A stretch of 11,101 bases of DNA from an uncultured Prevotella sp. (lineage in GTDB: Bacteria; Bacteroidota; Bacteroidia; Bacteroidales; Bacteroidaceae), in the NCBI GenBank assembly GCA_902477645.1, contig CABSIA010000101.1, positions 1 through 11,101 on the forward strand, given 5' to 3'. The stretch's first letter is position 1. Each line of letters begins with the position of its first letter. The position numbers and the translations under genes were made by a program. This document shows positions 7,158 through 11,101 of the stretch, piece after piece. The notes under the pieces are model-generated. The model had not been told where the DNA came from. It searched no databases and was given only the letters and a program-made list of their open reading frames with translations.

Positions 7158-8384
7158 ATGCGAAAAATCAAGCCAATTATATTTACAATATTATTTCTCG
7201 CAACCTCACTGACGGCTGTGGCCGCTGACACTCTGTTTACCGGGAGAGCAGATTTCCAACCTGCCTTGTTGTGTGGCAGGTTGGAAACCTGCCCTCCCAG
7301 CACAACAACCGACAGCACAAAGATTGTAAAGAAGTCGTTTGTATCTAAATTCCTCGACTATTTCAACGATGCCAACAAGGAGAAGAAGAACAAGAAATTT
7401 GACTTCAGTATAATTGGCGGTCCGCACTATAGCACCGACACTAAGCTCGGGCTGGGACTTGTGGCGGCAGGACTTTACCGCACCGACTGCAATGACTCAA
7501 TCCTTCCGCCGTCAAATGTGTCGCTATACAGCGATGTGTCTACGGTGGGCTTTTGGCTTATCGGAATACGAGGTACTAACATTGCTCCAAAAGACAGATA
7601 CCGCCTTATGTACACGGTGTATATCTACTCATTCCCTGCCGACTTCTGGGGAATGGGCTACGGGCAGGGAAACAACCCTGAAAACAAAAGCGAGATGAAA
7701 CGATGGCAGGCTAAGGTGAGCGCGTCGTGGCTTTTCCGTCTTGCCGACAATCTGTATGCAGGCCCTACTGCGGCTTATGACTATGTGAAGGCAAGCCGTA
7801 TTGACCGCCCTGAGCTTCTGTCGGGCATGGACAGAAAGACATGGAATGTGGGATTTGGCGCAACGCTAATGTACGACTCACGCGATGTACTTACCAATCC
7901 GCACAAAGGAGAATATATTTGCCTTACGCAGAATTTCCGTCCGAAATTTCTCGGCAACACATACGCTTTCAGCACAACGGAGCTGCAGGCGAGCATTTAC
8001 CGCAAAATGTGGAAAGGAGCAATCATTGCCGGCGACCTACGCACAACACTAAACTTCGGAAATCCGTCGTGGGGCATGATGGCTCTGCTCGGAAACTCAA
8101 ACTCTATGCGCGGATATTACGAGGGACGTTATCGTGACAAACATAAAATTGAGACACAAGTGGAGCTACGGCAACATGTATGGAAACGCAACGGCATTGC
8201 CGTATGGGCTGGAGCAGGCACAGTATTCCCCAAGTTCAGCAAACTTCGTACAGACAAAATTCTTCCTAATTACGGCATTGGCTACCGTTGGGAATTTAAG
8301 AAAAACGTCAACGTCAGGCTCGACTATGGTTTCGGGAAATCCGGGCAAAGCGGTTTTTTGTTTAATATAAATGAGGCGTTTTAG
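7158..8384 (+). CDS. BamA/TamA-family outer-membrane beta-barrel protein
   Basis: A 408-residue protein with a signal peptide (cleavage after AVA, about residue 23). The rest has the features of the Omp85 C-terminal barrel (D15 surface antigen domain). These are the Gly/aromatic opening IIGGPHYSTDTKLGLGLVAAG, DSRDVLTNPHKGEYICL, an RGY motif (MRGYYEGRYRD, 317-327), VWAGAGTVFP, and a final strand with terminal Phe (INEAF), which suits BAM-dependent insertion. It is too short for POTRA repeats; a charged segment (about 50-80, KEKKNKK) sits where they would be. Residues 29-47 are encoded by a 57-base near-perfect palindrome that appears inserted in frame. It lies 56 bases after the PCMD-like gene, with a repeat in the gap, and 57 bases before the transferase. 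The substrate or cargo is unknown; small barrels of this family occur as stand-alone porin-like or export proteins. Confidence 0.85.
   Translation: MRKIKPIIFTILFLATSLTAVAADTLFTGRADFQPALLCGRLETCPPSTTTDSTKIVKKSFVSKFLDYFNDANKEKKNKKFDFSIIGGPHYSTDTKLGLGLVAAGLYRTDCNDSILPPSNVSLYSDVSTVGFWLIGIRGTNIAPKDRYRLMYTVYIYSFPADFWGMGYGQGNNPENKSEMKRWQAKVSASWLFRLADNLYAGPTAAYDYVKASRIDRPELLSGMDRKTWNVGFGATLMYDSRDVLTNPHKGEYICLTQNFRPKFLGNTYAFSTTELQASIYRKMWKGAIIAGDLRTTLNFGNPSWGMMALLGNSNSMRGYYEGRYRDKHKIETQVELRQHVWKRNGIAVWAGAGTVFPKFSKLRTDKILPNYGIGYRWEFKKNVNVRLDYGFGKSGQSGFLFNINEAF
7242..7298. repeat. 57-base palindromic repeat inside the beta-barrel gene
   Basis: Two 24-base arms (7242-7265 and 7275-7298) match at 22 of 24 positions around a 9-base loop. 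They include a perfect 13-base core TTTCCAACCTGCC/GGCAGGTTGGAAA. The outer ends are GGGAG and CTCCC. Its length is a multiple of three and begins on a codon boundary. It encodes GRADFQPALLCGRLETCPP just after the signal peptide, a Cys-containing stretch unlike the rest of the protein. It looks like an REP- or MITE-like element captured in a tolerant linker. Confidence 0.75.
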
Positions 8385-8410
8385 CCCCCCTGCCCCCTGT
8401 GTGTGGGGTG
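8384..8410. repeat. C/G-rich repeat, copy A
   Basis: GCCCCCCTGCCCCC (8384-8397) followed by TGTGTGTGGGGTG begins within the stop codon of the beta-barrel gene. It is inverted relative to copy B at 8477-8503, with 14 contiguous complementary bases between them. Confidence 0.65.
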
Positions 8411-8441
8411 ACTAATGTATAATGTTTAATTTATAAAGTTA

Positions 8442-10112
8442 ATGTATAATATTTTAAATAAATCTAATAACCTTCTACCCCCCCACCGGGGGGCAGGGGG
8501 GCCAAACTTTGTATATTGGCTTACGGTGGCATTGCTCATGCTGCCAAATGTAGCTTTGTGTTTCACCGAAGGTTTGTCCTTTATGGCATGTCTTACCAAC
8601 ATTGTATTGCCATTAGGTGTATACATGTGGCTGATGACACTTGCTACAAAACCCGGCAAGATGATTTGGGCACTGTTTCCGCTCATCTTCTTTGCCGCAT
8701 TTCAACTTGTGCTGCTCTATCTGTTCGGACAGGGCATTATAGCAGTCGACATGTTCCTCAATGTCATTACAACAAATGCCGGTGAGGTTTTCGAACTGCT
8801 CGATAATCTTATTCCTGCCGTAGCTGGTGTGTTTATCATCTATATTCCACTGCTTGCCATAGGTGTAGCATCAATACGCAGTAATGCAATAGCAGCCCAA
8901 CCTTTAAAACGTCATCGTAAAAAGTCATTTTGGATAATGGCGACAGGATGTGTTTTTCTGGCGGTTTCATGTTTATCCGACAAGAGTTACCGCATACTCA
9001 ACAATCTCTATCCCCTAAACGCATGCTATAATCTTTGTCTTGCCGTAGACCGCAGTTGGGTGTCGGCACATTATAAAGAGACCTCTGCCGATTTCAAATT
9101 CCATTCACGCTCCACTCATCCTACAGACAGTGCCGAGGTATATGTCATGGTTGTCGGCGAGACCGCACGTGCCCACAATTTCGGGCTTTACGGCTACAAG
9201 CGCAACACTACTCCACTATTGGAAAAAACTCCTGGCGTTGTGGCTTTCAGTAATGCCGTAACACAATCGAACACCACACACAAAAGTGTGCCGATGCTGC
9301 TCTCGGCAGCTACGGCCGACAACTACAGCCGCCTGTACAAAGAGCAGGGCATCTTGTCGGCTTTCCGTGAGGCAGGTTTCTATACTGCATTTTTCTCTAA
9401 CCAGCTTCCCAACCACTCGTTCATCGACTTCCTTGGCGGGCAGGCTGACACTTGTGTTTTTATGAAAACAACAAAGCCCCAGAACACAAATGTCTACGAT
9501 GGCGAGCTGCTGACAATGGTAAACAATCTTCTGACCCAAGGCAGACGCAAAGTCTTTATCGTTCTCCACACCTACGGCTCGCATTTTGAATACCGTGAGC
9601 GCTATCCTGAGTCTATGGCTTATTATCGTCCCGACAGCCTGTCGGAGGCAAAATTCGAGAACAGGGAAAATCTGCTTAACGCCTATGACAACACCATCCG
9701 ATACACCGACAATGTGCTTCACAGGCTGACGCAAATTCTCGAGATTCACGGCGGATTGTGTGCGATGCTCTACACCAGCGACCACGGTGAGAACATTTTC
9801 GACGACGACCGCCGCCTGTTCCTTCATGCCTCGCCCAAAGCCTCGGAATACGAGCTTCGGGTGCCTTTAATCGTATGGCAATCTGACTCACACCGTCAGC
9901 AATTCCCATCTATAGCCGCTGCTCTAAAAAACAATCGGACAAAACAAGTACAAACCTCAATCTCCGCTTTCCACACCATGCTCACACTCGGCGGCATCTC
10001 TACCCCCATTGCCGACTCCACAGCATCTGTCGCCTCTATGAGTTATCGTCCCCGTGAGCTACAATATCTCACCGACCATAATGAACCGATACCAATGAAG
10101 ATTGACGAGTAG
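8442..10112 (+). CDS. Phosphoethanolamine transferase, EptA/CptA-type
   Basis: A 556-residue inner-membrane enzyme. About five transmembrane helices (roughly residues 24-42, 50-68, 74-96, 126-148 and 163-180) precede a periplasmic alkaline-phosphatase/sulfatase-fold domain. Members move phosphoethanolamine from phosphatidylethanolamine onto lipid A or core sugars, often raising resistance to cationic peptides. Catalytic features are VVGETARAHNFGLYGY (E240 metal ligand, T241 nucleophile), HTYGSHFEYRERYP (H381), YTSDHGE (D447, H448) and LFLHASP (H462), all in the expected order. Length and layout are normal. The N-terminus LLPPHRGAGGPN (11-22) is encoded by C/G-rich repeat copy B. The next Met (33) lies inside the first helix, so starting at 8442 is the best choice. 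It is probably the third gene of the cluster. The exact acceptor (lipid A 1- or 4'-phosphate, or another glycan) cannot be told. No clear terminator follows. Confidence 0.92.
   Translation: MYNILNKSNNLLPPHRGAGGPNFVYWLTVALLMLPNVALCFTEGLSFMACLTNIVLPLGVYMWLMTLATKPGKMIWALFPLIFFAAFQLVLLYLFGQGIIAVDMFLNVITTNAGEVFELLDNLIPAVAGVFIIYIPLLAIGVASIRSNAIAAQPLKRHRKKSFWIMATGCVFLAVSCLSDKSYRILNNLYPLNACYNLCLAVDRSWVSAHYKETSADFKFHSRSTHPTDSAEVYVMVVGETARAHNFGLYGYKRNTTPLLEKTPGVVAFSNAVTQSNTTHKSVPMLLSAATADNYSRLYKEQGILSAFREAGFYTAFFSNQLPNHSFIDFLGGQADTCVFMKTTKPQNTNVYDGELLTMVNNLLTQGRRKVFIVLHTYGSHFEYRERYPESMAYYRPDSLSEAKFENRENLLNAYDNTIRYTDNVLHRLTQILEIHGGLCAMLYTSDHGENIFDDDRRLFLHASPKASEYELRVPLIVWQSDSHRQQFPSIAAALKNNRTKQVQTSISAFHTMLTLGGISTPIADSTASVASMSYRPRELQYLTDHNEPIPMKIDE
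8477..8503. repeat. C/G-rich repeat, copy B, translated into the transferase N-terminus
   Basis: A run of seven C, then ACC, six G, CA, six G and CC lies at codons about 12-21 of the transferase gene. It is the inverted partner of copy A. Bases 8489-8502 are exactly complementary to 8384-8397, so in the mRNA the transferase start codon (8442) would lie in the loop. Copy B can also fold on itself through its C-run and first G-run. Confidence 0.65.
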
Positions 10113-10266
10113 AGGGAAAGGGTTTACTTTATTGTACACTTTGTAGAAAAATCTGAAACCGAACGTGTTGGAAGAAGCCACAGCATAAAATTGCGGAAGT
10201 TATTTTTTAACATTACATAAATAAAACCTTTTTCTATTATTTTCTTCAGATTTTCAGCCTTAACTC

Positions 10267-10296
10267 TTGCATCTTCAGATATTTTCCGTAATTTTG
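10267..10296 (+). promoter_or_regulatory. Promoter upstream of the small ORF, hairpin RNA and last gene
   Basis: TTG (10267-10269) is followed after 19 bases by TAATTTTG (10289-10296), a full match to TAnnTTTG at the standard spacing. Transcription would start near 10303, about 400 bases before the next sizeable gene, giving a long leader that contains the features at 10381-10656. The stretch 10113-10266 holds no gene; I see only a distant 10-base inverted repeat (AAAATCTGAA at 10148-10157, TTCAGATTTT at 10245-10254). Confidence 0.55.
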
Positions 10297-10380
10297 TAAA
10301 CGAAATCAGTTAACCATAGCAACAATCATTTAAAATAGGAGGTTAGAAAATAGACATAACAAGAAAGGAACGCTAAACAC

Positions 10381-10518
10381 ATGGAAACAGCCACTATAGG
10401 GGATGGCATTCCGCAGGTTGAGAAAAAAACAGCCGCAATGAACGGTACAACTATTAACAACGAAAAGCGTATCCATTCAGAAAATTTGAAATGCACATAT
10501 AAAATATTGAGCTTTTAA
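10381..10518 (+). CDS. Possible small protein or leader peptide, 45 residues
   Basis: An ATG-started frame begins METATIGDGIPQVEKK and ends KCTYKILSF. It lies about 78 bases downstream of the predicted transcription start. It is hydrophilic, with no signal peptide or membrane segment, and I recognise no family. A purine-rich AAGAAAGGAA ends about 11 bases before the ATG, and an AGGAGG (10337-10342) lies too far upstream to serve it. A frame of this length arises by chance often enough that coding is unproven. It could be a small protein, an upstream leader peptide, or noncoding leader sequence. Confidence 0.3.
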   Translation: METATIGDGIPQVEKKTAAMNGTTINNEKRIHSENLKCTYKILSF

Positions 10519-10527
10519 CTCTTGTTC

Positions 10528-10656
10528 TCTCTTATCAGAATACCGCTAATATTCATCATCCGAGGACAAGCAGATTGAAAGTTCACGTCTCTAAGGCGTG
10601 GACTATTCTATGCTTGTTGGATGCAAAGGTCACTTGGCGGTAACCATGATAAGAGA
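10528..10656 (+). ncRNA. Candidate structured RNA: long nested hairpin in the leader of the last gene
   Basis: Five helices nest in order. TCTCTTATCA (10528-10537) pairs with TGATAAGAGA (10647-10656). TACCGCTAA (10541-10549) pairs with TTGGCGGTA (10634-10642), with one U-G pair. CATCC (10557-10561) pairs with GGATG (10619-10623). ACAAGCA (10566-10572) pairs with TGCTTGT (10611-10617). GTTCACG (10581-10587) pairs with CGTGGAC (10597-10603) around a 9-base loop. Small internal loops separate them. It follows a promoter and ends 53 bases before the next ATG. No known riboswitch motif is recognised and no T-run follows, so it may be a cis-regulatory leader or a processed small RNA. Confidence 0.4.
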
Positions 10657-10709
10657 TTAGCAGAAAGAATGGTTACACGCCTTTTCCATTTAAAATCAAA
10701 CACTTATTT

Positions 10710-11087
10710 ATGAAGAAAATTTTCTTATCAATAGTTATGGCATTGGCATGTATAGTGGCTAATGCTCAAGTAGAAACTACTCCTATAATATCTTCTATTG
10801 ACGGGCTATATGGCATCTATGGAATACCAGATGCATATCTTTATGACAGAAAGGAATATATTGTAGGACAAGGCGAATACAATAATAAGTTATACGTATA
10901 TGACGAAGAGTTAAAACTCGTAAAGGAGATAAATTCGGCAGAAGAAATTACGTCCTTTGAGTGGAGAAATATGGCAGATAATGCTTATGGCAGCACAACA
11001 TATCTAACCCAAACACTTTTTAACGATGATGAAAAGTTTGAGTATATTGGGCGCAGGGGGGATTTTCCGTGGATGCCCCACGCCTAA
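10710..11087 (+). CDS. Secreted protein of unknown function, apparently truncated at its C-terminus
   Basis: This 125-residue frame starts with a clear Sec signal peptide (MKKIFLSIVMALACIVANAQ, cleavage after ANA at residue 19). The mature part, with IDGLYGIYGIPDAYLYDRKE, NKLYVYDEELKLVKEI and TYLTQTLFNDDEKFEYI, is the sort of beta-rich, Asp/Tyr-rich sequence found near the start of longer secreted Bacteroidetes proteins, many of which end in a T9SS sorting domain; no such domain is present here. The last twelve residues (GRRGDFPWMPHA) come from a G-rich stretch unlike the A/T-rich gene body, so the frame is probably broken by an inserted repeat or frameshift. Codon use is more A/T-rich than in valS. 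It is likely transcribed from 10267-10296 through the structured leader. The function is not known. Confidence 0.6.
   Translation: MKKIFLSIVMALACIVANAQVETTPIISSIDGLYGIYGIPDAYLYDRKEYIVGQGEYNNKLYVYDEELKLVKEINSAEEITSFEWRNMADNAYGSTTYLTQTLFNDDEKFEYIGRRGDFPWMPHA
11049..11084. repeat. G-rich repeat-like segment ending the last gene
   Basis: GGGCGCAGGGGGGA matches the G-run part of C/G repeat copy B (GGGGGCAGGGGGGC) at 12 of 14 positions. It is followed by GTGGATGCCCCAC, which can form a short hairpin. Its composition differs sharply from the coding sequence before it, and the stop codon follows directly. With a window edge 14 bases later, its full extent is unknown. Confidence 0.4.
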
Positions 11088-11101
11088 CCAAATATCTTAG
11101 C

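Noticed and set aside
9216..9827. 203-codon open frame on the minus strand
   Set aside because: It lies wholly opposite the phosphoethanolamine transferase catalytic domain, has no recognisable motifs, and is best explained as an antisense shadow of GC-biased codons.
10528..10656. Integron attC site
   Set aside because: The hairpin is of suitable length, but the terminal RYYYAAC and GTTRRRY boxes are missing and no integrase is present.
10528..10656. Known riboswitch (TPP, cobalamin)
   Set aside because: I looked for the conserved core motifs of these classes and did not find them.

Overview
The window looks like chromosomal DNA from a member of the Bacteroidales (Prevotella, Muribaculaceae or a relative). 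The evidence is mixed. Several genes are preceded by close matches to the Bacteroidetes -7 promoter box TAnnTTTG, some with a TTG about 19 bases upstream. Shine-Dalgarno sequences are mostly absent. One protein looks like a PCMD-domain (putative carbohydrate metabolism domain) secreted protein, a family typical of Bacteroidetes. Genus cannot be fixed by reading alone.

Layout. Positions 1-383 (minus) hold the N-terminal half of mazG, cut by the left edge. A divergent intergenic region (384-591) carries a palindromic inverted repeat and putative promoters for both directions. Positions 592-5300 (plus) form a tight probable operon: valS, a C11 (clostripain-family) lipoprotein peptidase whose start codon overlaps the valS stop, and a ZIP metal transporter 12 bases further on. 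Positions 5433-5935 (minus) are a self-contained desulfoferrodoxin (superoxide reductase) unit with its own promoter and a rho-independent terminator. From 6079 a plus-strand cell-envelope cluster follows: a secreted PCMD-like protein, a BamA/TamA-type outer-membrane beta-barrel without POTRA domains, and a phosphoethanolamine transferase of the EptA type. The gaps are 56-57 bases and I see no internal terminator. Positions 10113-10709 have no large gene but contain a good promoter match, a possible 45-codon ORF and a long nested hairpin. The last gene (10710-11087) is a secreted protein that seems to be cut short by a G-rich repeat-like sequence.

How the genes work together. MazG (nucleotide clean-up) and ValRS are housekeeping. 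Dfx detoxifies superoxide in an anaerobe. The three-gene cluster at 6133-10112 is all envelope-directed: one secreted or periplasmic protein, one outer-membrane barrel and one inner-membrane enzyme that decorates lipid A or another glycan. A shared role is inference only.

The most unusual aspect is the load of short palindromic repeats of at least three kinds. One kind occurs three times and has a centre that changes but stays palindromic. One sits in frame inside the beta-barrel gene just after the signal peptide. A C/G-rich inverted pair flanks the start codon of the transferase, and one copy is translated into its N-terminus. The second candidate for something new is the roughly 129-nt nested hairpin at 10528-10656, upstream of the last gene.
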